From the NCBI GenBank assembly GCA_029721515.1, contig CM056551.1, forward strand, positions 24,600,437 to 24,664,436: 64,000 nt of DNA, in the 5' to 3' direction. The translations under genes were made by a program, and so were the position numbers. Source of the DNA: Synanceia verrucosa (Eukaryota; Chordata; Actinopteri; Perciformes; Synanceiidae). This document shows positions 1 to 13,365 of this stretch, in pieces. How positions within the stretch are numbered: position 1 is the stretch's first letter; every line of letters begins with the position of its first letter. The notes under the pieces were generated by a model. The model did not search any database and was not told the origin of the DNA. It saw only the letters and a program-made list of their open reading frames with translations.

Positions 1-13
1 CTATTCTATTCTA
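1..13. repeat. Edge of a (CTATT)n tract
   Basis: The window opens with CTATT repeated about two and a half times, cut by the window edge. On the other strand it reads AATAG, like the ATAGAATAG tract at 48634-48660 that abuts a retroposon tail, so a similar tail may lie just outside the window. Confidence 0.4.
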
Positions 14-147
14 TAACGTGAAAAAGCTGTATCGCAGAACCTCTTCCGGAGAAAGTCGGGATAGTTGATTGCATGACTCTGACATATGTGAGCATGGGTC
101 CCATCTTGTACAGTCAATGTTTCCCTTAACATTAAACAAAAATCTTA

Positions 148-206
148 TCCAAACTATGCATGCCTCTTCTGTGGTTAAGATAGAAGAGGCATGCATAGTG
201 TTTGGA
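148..206. ncRNA. Near-perfect 59-nt stem-loop, miRNA-precursor-like
   Basis: Bases 153-170 (ACTATGCATGCCTCTTCT) are the exact reverse complement of 182-199, separated by an 11-nt loop (171-181). After a 2-nt bulge on the 3' side (200-201), five further pairs form between 148-152 (TCCAA) and 202-206 (TTGGA). That gives about 23 bp of stem with one small bulge, which is the size of an animal pre-miRNA. I do not recognise the sequence as a known miRNA. It could equally be a small palindromic repeat, and no expression evidence is available. Confidence 0.35.
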
Positions 207-1951
207 GCTGCTGTGTGGGTTGTATTAGAGGTTGGAATTCTAAAGGCAATTCCATGAGGCAAACAAAAAGTTTTACTTGTTATTTTTTTACCTTATTATT
301 CTATTTAGTCATGTAAATATTATTATATCACACCTTCCAAAAGGGATGCACAGAGGAGGTTATTTAATGCATCCATAAATAGCTTCACATAATGGTTTTA
401 AAGCCACACACATTTGGTGTGAATGCTTTTAATATTGTGTTAGAAAGAAAGAACATCAAAACATCACATATCAAAAGTAGCAGGGAGGCAGTACTATTCT
501 GGTTGAACACCCAATAATAAAGAGAAAGAAAAAAAAACACACACAGCAAAATTCCCTTCCCATAAAAGTGGTCATCAAAGCAAAACCAGCAAATTTGCTT
601 CAGCGAAAGGGCTATAAACAGATCTATAGTGAATCCTGAAACAATCATGATTACCATTTGGGTGTGCTTGCTTGATACTGTATCTCAGAAACTGCTGTGA
701 TATAAACACTGACATTAAGCAGTCAGTTCAGTTTAATGTCTATCAGCAAAAAATGGTGAAAAACAAAGCCCGTCCACGCATCTGAGCCATGTGCATACGT
801 AACATCAAACAATGCACGCTCATTTTATCCATTGTTCTGCAGCACAAATACTGAAACCACAAATGTGTTTTTCATGGGAATAGAGCAGTGTTTTTCTTAC
901 AGTAGTTAACTCTATGTGCCAAAATGTAAGACAATGTAATGGTCCTATTGCTATTAAGATAAATACACATAGAGTGGATATTACCCACAGTTCGGTGCTA
1001 AAATGTTTTAAGCATTAACCAAAGAGCCCCTAAATATGGTAGTCAAAGTACATCTTGGTAAAAACAACACAGAAAATAGTATTCCTTAACTGCAACATAA
1101 TAAAAAATACAATGAAACATCTGAAATTCTTTTTTTAAATTGAAAACGCAGGCGTTTTTCACATAAAATAGCACACTTAAAATTAGATGGAATGAGCGAT
1201 CGTGTTTTTATGTAAATATTAGCATTGCTTTGGATGATTAGTAATTTTAGATATGTCTTATAAGCTGCTTAGAGCTAGTGTTATGAACTTAAATGGTTCA
1301 TAAATCATAATTCCCTCTCTAGTGTTTATTTTATGTTACTGTGAAAACTACTTCAAATTTCATTATTCTATTCATGTCTCTCAAACAAAAACAACTTTTT
1401 CCAAGATTACATTGGAACAAAACATGATGACATTATAATTCAACTTCATTAAATATTCACTTTTACTTTCATTTTCTTCATTTACTTGAACACATACTGT
1501 ACATGATGTAACTCAGTGGACACTGTTAACATTAGCTGTTAGCTCTGTTATTTAGCTGGCAGGCCTGTTCCAGCTAACAACTAAAAAAGATCAGTGACTA
1601 GAGAGCATTAAACTTGGTGGTCACAGAGTAACTTTCTGTGGCTCATCTGGCCATGCAGCTCACACACTGACACACACTGATGCATTTTGAGACAGCAATA
1701 ATACATAAACATGGAGGGTTCTGCGGATGTCTTATTTAAATGGACCCTCCTCCTTCCCAGTGCAGGTCGTCTCTGTTGCACGATGAGCCGCCATCGTGGG
1801 ACATATTGGTTTAATCTGACTGACAGCCGGGAGGCAGTAATAACCATCCATAATCTAAATGGGAACCAGGCAGCCTGTCCAGCATGTGGCTGCTGTGACC
1901 TCAAGGTGTTCAGTGGAGATAAAGGGGCCACTGCACTGGACGAACAAGTAC

Positions 1952-1980
1952 AACACACAGACACACACACACACACACAG
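1952..1980. repeat. (CA)n microsatellite
   Basis: Runs of CA/AC interrupted by one G near 1960. Confidence 0.9.
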
Positions 1981-2244
1981 GAAGAATCCATATGCATGTA
2001 TATGAAACACATGTATTAAGATGTTGGCATATATACAGTAAATAAAACATGTAAACATGAGTAAAACATGAGAGATTTGAGTAAATGTGATATTTCTTTT
2101 CATTCACCATTAGCAGCCCGCATGATTTTGTCTTTACATTGGCTGACTGGACATGCCCTTTAATAGTAATGATCTGACACACATTATAAATTACACAACA
2201 TTCTGAATCTAGCATCTAATAATCTGCTTCATTTCTAAAACCTA

Positions 2245-2654
2245 TTAAAGCCATAGTTGGTGATGTTAGAGAGCTAGCAAGAGAACTAGCAAAGATTTGA
2301 AGGTGGCACCTCCTTTAAGCTCCTCCCCCTCCCATCAGTGCTATGTCCAAAGCCACGCCCCCTCTCCTGCTAACTCACTATTTCTGCTGTGGAGTGTGCT
2401 GAATATTTCCGACAACGGTGAAACGTGATGCGAGACAGAGGGGGGCGTGGGCAGGAAGAGACAAGACGGCATCTGATTGGTTCTTTCCATTCAGACCGTA
2501 TGTCAGTTGATTGGTCAGAGTTTTCACAGTCCTGCAGCTGCCACAGAGGTCTGATTCTTTTCCTTCCTTTACTGACTGCTCTCAGGATGGAAGGATCATT
2601 TCACCCAGTATAATAAAAAGTGCTTCTGAACAGGATTACCAACTATAGCTTTAA
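2245..2654. mobile_element. Non-autonomous DNA transposon (foldback MITE) with TTAA flanks
   Basis: The element at 2249-2650 begins AGCCATAGTTGGTGAT and ends ATTACCAACTATAGCT. These are near-perfect inverted repeats, and both sides are flanked by TTAA (2245-2248 and 2651-2654). The interior (about 402 bp) is more GC-rich than its surroundings and has no coding capacity. TTAA duplications are typical of the piggyBac and Kolobok superfamilies; I cannot choose between them. The end sequence is one I associate with common teleost repeats. Confidence 0.75.
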
Positions 2655-5508
2655 TCTAAACCTAAAAATGTGATGTATTTAACCCTGATTGACTCCTTCT
2701 GTCAGTCACAGTGAACTTGAAATTGTGTGTAGTCCCACTCTATTAATACATTAATCCTAATAGATGTACAGCTCAGCTGATTCATTACTGCTGTGCTGAG
2801 TGAAGTGGATGGGCTTGTTGCTAAGGTTGACAAATGCCACATTGTCTGTGGGACATAGTCCCTCTCTGACAAGTAAGTGACAATTTAAGTGGCTTGTCAC
2901 AGCAGTAAATGCTGCCAGCTGAAAGGGCTGAAATTCTCTTTAAAAAGACTTAATCTTCAGTGGTGTTGTTTCTGAAACATTAGGTGACTCAGACCTCAAT
3001 ATATTCCTTCTGTGCATCAAACACAGGAATCATCTAATTCTAGCTTATATCAGCAGCAACCACCTCTCTGTGATGATCAGGAGGTGCAGTGAGGAAGCAA
3101 ACAAGCCATGAATAAACAAAATCAGCCTCAAATTCCAGCCACCAAGTTATATATATATAGCTACACACACAGTAAGTACTTACCATCCTATTGGTAATTG
3201 ATATTGCTGGTTAACATACTGACTAAGTGTTCAGGCGGTGAGCGGTGAAATCTGGCTTAACCTCCACTTAATTAAAGCGGATCTGCAGGATACAGATCAT
3301 AGCCAGGGATTCAGCACAGATTTGCTCTAGTTTCTAATACTTTAAATTAGCACAAAATATCAACATTTAAAGCCCTGCCTTTGGTGCAAACATAATGACA
3401 TTGACATGTGCTTTAATATCACATTTTAAGTAATGGTTTTAATTAGGCTTACAATGACTCCCCAATGATCTGGAGATTGATAGAGATGAAGGTTGGTGTG
3501 ATAAGGTGCAAAGAGGAACGAGTCTGACGTGAAGTGAATGAAAGTGTGGAATGCATTTCAAACACCTCTGATGAACCATGTGATCACAAGGTGACAGACA
3601 TCCAGAAATGGAATCAGAGAAGATGAGAGAAAACCCTCAGCACGTGGAAGGCATCATATAAATTTATCGCATAAGATGATGCATCGCATCACACTAGCAG
3701 AATAAATAATAAATTGGTACAGGAATGGGAGAAATGCAAGAACACAAAGTGTTTTTCAGAGTTCAGCTGTTGCTTTTTCTCTCAAATGTCTTAAATTCCA
3801 ACAAGTGTAAGATTCACTGAGATTCTTGACAGCTGTGAGTCTCCTCGCAAATAATGTCAGCGCAAGTGATTTTGCAGGCAGAGAAAACAGACAACAAAGT
3901 GTCTACTTTTCACACAACATCACTTGAGGCGACAAAAGTTTTGGAGTACAAAGATTCAGTAAGATACTTGTTACCTGCCTAAAACACCAATATCATGTGA
4001 TGAGATACAGAGGATAGTATGAGCAATGGGAAGTTACTATTGCAGAAAAGGTAATTAAATGTATGCAAAGGTGAGATTGTGTTTCAATGTCATTCATAAA
4101 GATAAAAAATATCCATTAGGTTCAAGGTTAGTACATGTATATATTGTTTTGAGTAGGAAGAGGTTGCATGAAATATTATCTGCACTTTCTCAAGCATTGT
4201 TTCCTTAGCATTAGCATTAACCCCACAACCCTGTAAGGCTTTCATAATAAAAGCTGGACGTGTTGTTCTGATATATCCATTTGTCTGGGTGAGAGGTCAA
4301 CACAACGATTACAATAAATGCAATTATGATAGCGATCCATTACACAGTCGAGGGAGCCAGCGACGGTTTCATGATGTTGTTTAGTGGCACTGACCTGGTG
4401 GATGTTTTGTGCAGTGGAAAGGTGATGGAGAAACTTTGTTTTAAAGTTCACTTTATTACAACAACAGCAAGCTTTACATATTATTTAAGTGGTTGACCCT
4501 GACATTTTAGTAAATGTAAAATATTTTGTTTGATTGTCTTAACATATAATGAGATAAAGAGTGCTCTGGGGTAGCAGGTTATACCGCTACACTTCTTTGT
4601 GTTGATTTTATTGCTAAACATTAGTGATTAACTGGGATGTAGAAACTGAAAACTCCAACAATGACGGCTAGGCAGCTGTCAAATTGATATCCATCTGACA
4701 CGATGGCTCCGTAAAGCTTCTCAGTCTTACCTTCATGACCAGTCGGCCCATGACAAAGTCAGTCAAAAACAATCCGGGTAATGGATTGTATTCTCGTTTA
4801 GTGATGGGGCATCAAGTGTGTCAGTCGGCTGTCACCGCTAATGCTGACAGCCCAGACGCCACTCGCTGGGTCTGACAAATCCTGTTTGCGTCTGTCAAGT
4901 GTGTCTCATGTTGTCATGAATCTCAAGCAGTAAAACTTTTGTTGGAGTTTTCATGTTTCTTTCCTGCGTTTGGCAGTGAACAAACCAGTTTAATTTGCCA
5001 CAGGACTGCATTTAATTACTGCATGACTCAATTCGCAGTTTAAAAGGTTCCATGTGTTTTCAGCCTTGAATGAGCAGCATTATCACAACCACACTTCCCA
5101 GGCAGCTGCGGAATAAGACTGACATAAATTGTTATAGACTCATTGAAATGGTAATTCTAGGTAAGAGTTAATGTGTCAGTAATGTGACACAATTCAGCAA
5201 ATCAGCATTTACACTTGCTAAGTTTGAAAACCCATTCACATGACAGAATGGTCAGAATATTAGGAAAAGCAGACTGGACAGGTGTTCCTTTAAAGAATAA
5301 AGTTAACAAAAATCAGTGAAATCGGCAATAAACAATGTCAGAGGGTACAACATCTCAATTTTTTTCTGACATCTCATATTGAAAAACAATGTTTAAAGTG
5401 GTTTGCTGCAAATGAGGGTTTAGTTAGCTGCACTGTGGCACATATGGCAATCTGTGTACATGTGCTACATTAGCACTACAGAGATCACCTTTCCTTGCAC
5501 CCCCTTCC

Positions 5509-5535
5509 CACACACACACACACACACACACACAC
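5509..5535. repeat. (CA)n microsatellite
   Basis: Thirteen or so uninterrupted CA units. Confidence 0.95.
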
Positions 5536-6461
5536 CGCAGCAAACAGCAGATGCTCATTGCACATCTATCTCCCACATAACATCACCCTGAAAAGTGTTT
5601 GTTCCATCATAGCAGTGCTTATTAACATTAAATCATCTTGCTATGGAGTGGGTGGCTCACTGTGAAATGACTCACAGACACAATACCGACAATAATTAGG
5701 GAGGCATTGTTGATATTCTTCCAGCTGATGACAAGGAAGTGCAGTAGCACATCCCTTTGTATCAACTGGAGTGGCAAACGTTCTCTCTCTGTAAGTAAAT
5801 AACCCATCCATCCTCGTTTTGTTTTTGTCAGGGGTGCAGGGTGAAGTCCTGTGCTTCAAAACAAAAAATACCACACCCTTGGATAAGATCAGGGATTTTT
5901 CTTTCCACCTCCATACAGCTCATCTCAATTCTCGGGATACATTATATACCATTTAAACAATTTTAAGTCAATTATACTACAGGAAAGTAGGTATACAGTG
6001 AAAACAAGGCTTCACATTTTTGGTTTATGGCAGGATTTCCTTATGAAAGAACTGTGAAAACTGCTTATTATGGGAATGCACACACTGCTCAATAAAGCAG
6101 TGATGGATGATGTTTGTGCTTCAAAACTATAGTTTATAAAATTTTAAAAAGTTGGCCGTAGTACAGTCAGCTCGATGAAGTGCACTCTATACTGGAGGAA
6201 ATGTTAGATAATCCCAAGGCATCCATAATGCTGTAAACAGCAGGTTAAAAAGCAAGATACACTTGCCAGTAACGTGAAATATATAAAACATTTATTGACA
6301 TGCAGACTTTTTAGTTGTATTTCTTGACATGTGCAAGTTTTGCTAGCAAATAAAAAACAACATCAAAATAAACTGTGAATAAGTGGCTTCAACCTGGGGA
6401 CCAACAGCCGAACCTTGGTCCAACGAAAATAGGTAGTCTGGGTCCAAATCGAATTGAATCA

Positions 6462-7008
6462 TATTTTGGTAGGGGTGTCCTGATCTGATATTGATATCAG
6501 TCTGATATAAACACTCTGGTACCAGCAGTCCATTCCAGACTCCACTCCAGCAGCATCACAGAAAACAGCATGAGGATTTTCAGGGTCTTCTAATTTATTT
6601 TTATTAATTCTATTCGGTTGAAGAATATTGTTATGTTTAAGTTAAACTGGTGGTTATTTTGAACTTTAAAAATACATTTTTGTTGTTTTTATTGGATTTA
6701 TTGAGGTTATTTTTCAGGTCTTCTAATTTATTGTATTGATTCTATTCAATTATAGAATATTCTTATGTTTAAGGTTAAAGTTGATGTAACTCATTGGTTA
6801 ATAATAAATCAGTCATTTTTCTCAGACCCACTGCTGCTGACTTTTGTTTTCTATTAATATCACTTGATCAAGCCTAACGTTCCATACTAAAAAATAAGTA
6901 ATAAAAGTATATATGATTTGGATCAATATCGGTATTGACCAGTACTCAAGGCTGCAATATCAGTGTCGTATCAGAAGTAAAAATGTTGGAGACATCCCTA
7001 TATTTCTG
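6462..7008. mobile_element. hAT-like MITE with imperfect 8-bp target duplication
   Basis: The element spans 6470-7000. It starts TAGGGGTGTCCTGATC and ends GGAGACATCCCTA, so the ends are inverted repeats. The flanks tattttgg (6462-6469) and tatttctg (7001-7008) match at 6 of 8 positions, as expected for an old hAT insertion. The interior has GATATTGATATCAG-type palindromes and an internal duplication (6577-6643 and 6711-6776). There is no coding capacity. Confidence 0.75.
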
Positions 7009-7059
7009 TTCATTTCTCGTGTGAAAAAATCTTTTGGATGCTTCAGACCAATGGCAGGA

Positions 7060-7085
7060 AGTTCTGGCAGGCAATTGCCAGAACT
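7060..7085. repeat. Perfect 10-bp-arm hairpin
   Basis: AGTTCTGGCA (7060-7069) and TGCCAGAACT (7076-7085) are exact reverse complements around a 6-nt loop. The hairpin lies about 50 bp to the right of the hAT-like element and is not explained by it. Confidence 0.7.
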
Positions 7086-9139
7086 GGAAAAATAAGCAAA
7101 ACACAACAAATTAAATCATGTCACAGTGAAACATGGGGTGAGGAGGAGACCAAGAGTATAAAATTTTAATTTTTTTCTGGAAGAACAAGAGAGTGAGAGA
7201 TACGAGAGTTCATCGACAAACCAACCAATCAACTGCAAGTATAAGGAGCTCATGTGGTGATGATGACAGGACTATCCTGTACAGTTCTTCAGTGTGCTCG
7301 CATAATAGCAATGTTAAACTACTGACCAAATCCTTGGACTTCAGATGTGAAAAGGCACCAATGCAAATGGTAGCATATTCACAGTACTCAAAATGATAGC
7401 CTTTGTGTTGCCATCTCTCAATATCAATATGAATTTAACATATTGATTTGGCCAAGACAAAACAGAGATCTTCGAGTAATTTCCTTTGACAAGTGTGTCT
7501 GAGTAGAATAAAAGAAACTATAAAGCTCTTTAAAATAAATCCATAACATTGCAGACTGTATACTGTGTGTGATTGCTTGTGGACAGGATGTTCAGTCAAA
7601 CAGAGCATCAAATTGCTATTCCAAGTGCAACATAAAGAAAAACCCATTGTGTTTTTGTAATGTGGTCAATACAGAGTGCAGATGTTTGATTCATACCGTG
7701 TTTCTGACACACAATCAATATGTTTTTTTAAGCCTGCTCTTAAGTGTCAGTGTGCAAAACCAAGTGTCAGCAAAATAATATATGTTCTCACTTGTGCAAT
7801 GGTCAGTATTGATTGTCCATACCCTATAAGAGGCTACCTCAAGAATACAGAAGTGAACAATTTTTTTTCCTGATGGTTGCTGATAAAATGCAAATTCTGA
7901 CGCTGGTAATTGAAGTTGTACACACAAGATTTGATTGATTCAACAGATAGAAAACAGTCGGATAAAAAAAACTATTCATTTACAGATTAATTGCTGCTAT
8001 TCTTTCACAAATAATTATAAACTGAATAACAGTTGTTGCACTGTTTAATGAGCAACAACCAGATGCCTTGGCGAGGAGGCTGATATGCATGACAGTGCAG
8101 CAAGTGTTCCTCTTCAGCAGAGATACAGTTTCTAAAGCACATTTTCCATCTTTTTATGCTTTGTGTCCTGAAGTGCATGGAAAAACACATAAATGTACAC
8201 ACCTAACAGGACAAAGAAATAAACATGAATCGTATGAGGATGAGTAATGCTGCTATTGCATGAAAAAAATTGTGTTATTATACAAAAGCCACAACATTTG
8301 CAATGTGAATATTGTGGGAAGGTCAAAGGCCCAGCGTCTCTGGTTTCACTTCTTGTGGCTTTTGAAACCGCAAATAAAGCATAAATCAAGACAATGGATA
8401 TATACAGAGAAGGAGCCCCCTTCCAAGAAGAATGTATATATATTTGATCTGTGCACCAAAATGAATAATGCAAGTTGGGATTATAACCACAACAATGGAA
8501 GAAGAAAAATGGAGGAGGGAGACAGAGAAGAAGAAAGGGCAGGAAGCAGAAACACCCGACTACAGCAGCCAAGGAGAAAAAGCCTCTACATGAGGAAACA
8601 TCTTAAAGGAACAGTTCATCACTTCCATCTCCCTCATGCATGCCATCCACCAAAGTGTGTACAACCAATAAACAAATGCAAATAAGCTTCCTGGTGCTAA
8701 AGTGCACTGACCCCAGCATGGTGCACAAGATGTTTCCAGACCATAAATTTTTGGAAAACAAACATTTTTTACTTCAAATATCAGAGATGGAACTCTGAAG
8801 CTTGAGTCCTATTGTTTTTGAAAAGAGAGCGCTACACACTATTCACCGATACTTGAGGATATATAATTGGACACAGACACCACATATGTATCAGCTTTAC
8901 ACGTCGCACTCAGCCTCCCATACTGTATGTCCCGACCGGGTCAGTAAACTGGGAGTTTTTTTTTCACAGTTCATCTGTAAACGTGCATTTGTGCTTCGGC
9001 ATCTTGATCGCTTCAGCTGCACCGCCGGTCTCTGCTGCTTTCTTATTGTGGGTTTTGGAGATCCACCCATAGGGCAGCCTCTCGGGGATTACGTCATACA
9101 CACTAACCCAAACAATGCCAACCGGGTGGGGGGTGGGGG

Positions 9140-9163
9140 CACACACACACATACACACACACA
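9140..9163. repeat. (CA)n microsatellite, interrupted
   Basis: CA repeats broken by a single AT, immediately following a G-rich stretch (GGGTGGGGGGTGGGGG, 9125-9139). Confidence 0.9.
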
Positions 9164-10892
9164 ACAGGGAAACAACATTATTGTCAATTAATAAAAAACT
9201 CCTGGACGCCCCAGACAATATGTAAAAAGTGGACACATCCAGGGAAAAGAGGACATTTGGTCAGCCTAAATTAATCCATCATCATAATTAATCTGATTAA
9301 AATGCAGCACAATGACTCTGAATGTCTCCAATTTATTTCAGGCAGTTGGTCCAAGTAGAGTTAGCGGCTCAAATGGTCACTTGATCTGGTAGTGACAGGA
9401 AGCAGAAACAACCAGACTAGTTTCCTCTTCTGCGTCTTGTCTCAGTGGAGACTACGGAGCCTCTGAGTCTCTGCAGACCTCTAACAGATGAGTTGATGCT
9501 CCTCAGTGGTTGGTCCACACCGAGACACTCTGTCTGTCTGTGAGCAATTTTTGTATTAAAACCTCCAACGTTTGACTGATATCCACTAATAAAACTCATA
9601 TATATAGAAAGAGTGTGAGAGAGAATACATTACATGACATTGGAAGTCAGAACAGCTGACAGAGTTCATAGGAAGAGCTGGAAAAAAACAACTTGTGCTT
9701 CAGGGACAGGGCTCAGCAATGTGACGATCATAGTTTGTGATAAGTTGAAAGGACACCCCTACTGTATGCATACATATTTATACCATTATCATGCAAAATC
9801 CAATTTTTAGCAAGATATTTTTGTAAGTTGAAAGAGAACATCTGAAATAAAACCCATCAATTCACCCTAAGTGATCCCCTCTTCCATTGTGTATCTTGTT
9901 GTTCTCCAAATGACAAAGAACCCCAACTTGAAAGAGTAAACTGGATTTTTGTTTCCTTGCCAAGTGTGCATCTGAAGCATAATTTGTTCACATCAAAGAA
10001 GAGAGAGAGAAAACCTGACTCATTGCCCTGTACTCCACATTGTTAGTGTAGAAAGGGAGGAGGGGTGAAACTCTCACTCCTCCTAATTGGATGTAATAGC
10101 TAGAGGGAATAAGCTTGCTTTGGTCTCAGGGAGGGGGAAGTGAGAAGAGATAGGAGATGTTTAGAGAGGTTGAAAATGCTAAACATCCGTGGAAGAGTAA
10201 AACGACAGACAGTGTGGTACTAGTAAGCCGAACACATTCACAGCCTTGTGTTCAGAAACTGTGCTATAATATAAAAATAGTTCACAAAGGAGAAAAAAAA
10301 TACATACAACGTGAATTAGAATTAAAAAGCACCATGGAGGAGCAGCTGTGGAGAACGTATGAGAAAAAGAAACACATCAAACACATGAAATATTGATATT
10401 GATAACAAAGAGCATGCTGGCTGCTAAGTCTGTGAAAGCTTTTGGGAGAACCTAGTCCAGAGACAAGAGATCTAGGTCTACATTGCAGGGACATTTTGAA
10501 GATGAGAGAAACCTTTGGTGTTCCTGTGAAGTCAGTCAATTGCTGAGGGCAGTCCTTTAAACTTTCCCCATCATTGAGTCAAACGGATTTCTACAGCTAG
10601 TGGAACTGAGGCTGGTATTAGTATTGAGAGGTCCAACCAGTGATTTCCTCATTTCAAACAGGTCGAAATCTAACAGCTCAGTCACACCAGCACTTATAAC
10701 AAGGGGAACTTCAAAATGAATTCCCCTGCTATGGAATGGCAATGATCATTAATTTCGCTCATGGTTGTAAAAATCAATCGATGTAGTTGTTTTGTGGAAA
10801 GAATTTTATTGATCTTTGACATGCAAATTTGAGATTGTGATCAATTGCTGTCAACTGCCTTGACAGTACTGACCTATGAGTCAATCACAAGA

Positions 10893-11150
10893 CAGGACGA
10901 AGCCAGTTAGCTTAGATTACCTTTGGGTACAGCCAGGCTAACTGTTTCCAGTCTTAATGCTGAGCTATGCTATGCTAAGCCTGCTAGCAACAGCTTCATC
11001 TTAACAATTAAGTGTGGTTCCCAAAAAGTCAAACTATTTCTTCTGCAAGACTACAAATAGTCATAACGCCACTGAGCTTCCAGCGCTATTTCTTTCTTCT
11101 GGATTCACAATGCATTTTCACTTTCTAGTTAGAGCAGGTCCCAACACAAA
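10893..11150 (-). repeat. Fragment of the 'ttagcttagcataaagac' teleost repeat
   Basis: The reverse complement reads gcttagcatagcatagctcagcattaagactggaaacagttagcctgg, a decayed match (given here as a description of the motif string between about 10935 and 10985) to a dispersed repeat also present at 14240-14380 and 40600-40650. Its superfamily is unknown to me. Confidence 0.5.
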
Positions 11151-12885
11151 CTGATACTGTATGACTGAATGCATATGTCATGTTATATATATATATTTTA
11201 AAAGTTAATCTCATCTGTTGTTGGGAATGAAAGAAGCTTTTGTTTTAACTCTGTCACTACTCTCACCACCATAAAATATGATCTAAGCTCTGGGAAAGCC
11301 TAACCAAAACCTACAGCAGTCATGGCCCCGAATCTGCGCCCATAATAAGTGATGGTGTGGCTGAGCTTTGGTCACTGTGAGGTTAGAAGCTTCACCAAAC
11401 ATAATCATCATCTGAAAGGCTTGCACACATAGCCTTCTCAATGGAGCTCTTGACTCAAAAACAACTTATGTAGCCACAAAAGCCTCCAACCGTAGAGCTC
11501 AAAGGAGCGGGAATCTTTCTTCCCAGCCGGAGGTATCCTACCCTCTTAGGTCTGGGTAAGCTCAGAACGCTCTCTCTGAGAAATGCTTTTAATCGTTTGA
11601 GGCCACGTCCACTGTTCCCCTGACTTCATTCTGGAAGAAAACCACATTTACTTTTCAAACAGCTGAGATATATTCCCACAGGGGGCCCAAATTCCAGATG
11701 AGACCCTCGAGGCTACAGTGTATGGTGTGGTTAAGACCTAAACTGTGCTTGGAGACAAAAAAAAACTGTGTGGGTTGAAAGGAGGGGTTAAATAAAAACA
11801 AATATGCCCGGCAAGCTCCTTTTTTTTCCTTAGTGTAAAGGTCTCCATCTTTGTTAGGACTAAGCTGGTCACCCATTCTGCCCTCTATTGTTCTCATTAC
11901 TGTGCATCCTGCCTCAGCCATCTCTGAGCCCTGCAGAGGTGCACAAAGGGCTTTCGTCTGAGGATGAGATCGATACCGCTCGTCATCAGGGGCCAGGGGC
12001 AACGATAATGCACTCAGCCCAGCGTCTGGAGGGTTCGCCGGATAATGCAGCAACACAGGACTCAAGCTTCCCTCAGGTGAAATAGCACAAACAATGACGT
12101 CACGATGGAATAAAAATGGTTACAAAAACATGGTGACTTTATAGGCATACAGATTTTAATATGTTAGAATATATATCAAATGAAGTAATGAAAAGGGATA
12201 TTACCCCATGTTGCTATTAGAAACGGGATGATCAGATGCAGTAGTGCCAGTAGCACCCTTTTTATGAATGCCTTATTCATGTAAAAAAAAAATTGGAATT
12301 GGCAATCTTCAACACGCCAGCTGCTCAGAAGCAAGCTGGGAGTATTTTGTTTTCCCTTAAGGTCAATGACTGTAATAAATGATGATTAAGACATGGTAAA
12401 ATTATACATTTATGCCTTATAAAGTATAGTCTTCCCAAACTATGAAATTAAAAGTGATTATTTATAAAAATGATATACCTTTAATTCTATTAAGTACAAA
12501 AATAAATCACAATAACTATTATTTTGTGTCTGTTGTAAATCAAAAACAAATATAAGAGAGAAAAAGAACCTCAAATCCCAATGATGAATTGTGTTAATTA
12601 ACATAATTAATATGCATACAATTTCAGAATCATAAACACTCGTAAACACTTCTTCTCTTCGATAATTCCATTACATGATGAGCGTAATGTCACTGTTGTC
12701 AAATAGATGGTGTATACATGTGAGTTCTGTGTTACTATTACCATTATTTAGTAGCATTGCAAGAGATTGCATGGAGACATGGACACATTAATAAAGCATA
12801 TCTATTGCATATATGTATGTGCCAGTGCAAAACTGTGTAGAACAAATTGTGTAGGACTGATTTCAAATCGTTCATGTGGTAGATA

Positions 12886-13365
12886 CTAGGGGTGGGAAAA
12901 CATATTGATATGGCAATATATCGTGATACTTTTTATTCTGATATAATATCAATTTTTAATTTCATAATATAGATTTTTTTGTTTTCCCCCCAAAAAAGTA
13001 ATGTTTTGGGCCAATAAATCCAGAAAGACTTCTGCACGTTGAAATAAAAAGTTCATTAAAATAAAATAATAAATAATCCCTGTTAACGCAGTAACTTTGA
13101 CAGCCCTAATGTAAATGTGTGTATACAATATATATATGTGTATATACTGTATGTATGTGTATATGTATGTATAGATACATAAATACATGTAAATATGTGT
13201 GTGTGTATATCTATAAATAAAGATTGTCCATAAGCTGCATTTTAAATTTCTCAGTGATCTATGTAGAATATTGCAATGTTGCAATATCGCAACAATGTAT
13301 CGTATCATTACTCAAGTATCGCAATATGTATTGTACCATGAAGTCCTTGCCAATACCCACCCTAG
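12886..13365. mobile_element. MITE with CTAGGGGTGGG / CCCACCCTAG ends
   Basis: The ends are inverted repeats (CTAGGGGTGGG at 12886 and CCCACCCTAG ending at 13365), and TA lies on both outer sides. The subterminal parts contain gcaatatatcgtgatac and gcaatatcgcaacaatg type strings that are common in fish MITEs. The superfamily is uncertain: TA flanks suggest Tc1/mariner, while the end sequence resembles hAT. A TA/TG/ATGT tract occupies 13100-13225. Confidence 0.65.

Noticed and set aside
1608..2012. 134-codon minus-strand frame with a CVCVCVSVC-type run
   Set aside because: The cysteine/valine run is the translated (CA)n microsatellite at 1952-1980. The rest shows no homology.
8260..8685. 141-codon plus-strand frame overlapping a 146-codon minus-strand frame
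   Set aside because: Both strands are open over the same AT-rich and purine-rich stretch, which is typical of composition effects. Neither translation resembles a known family.
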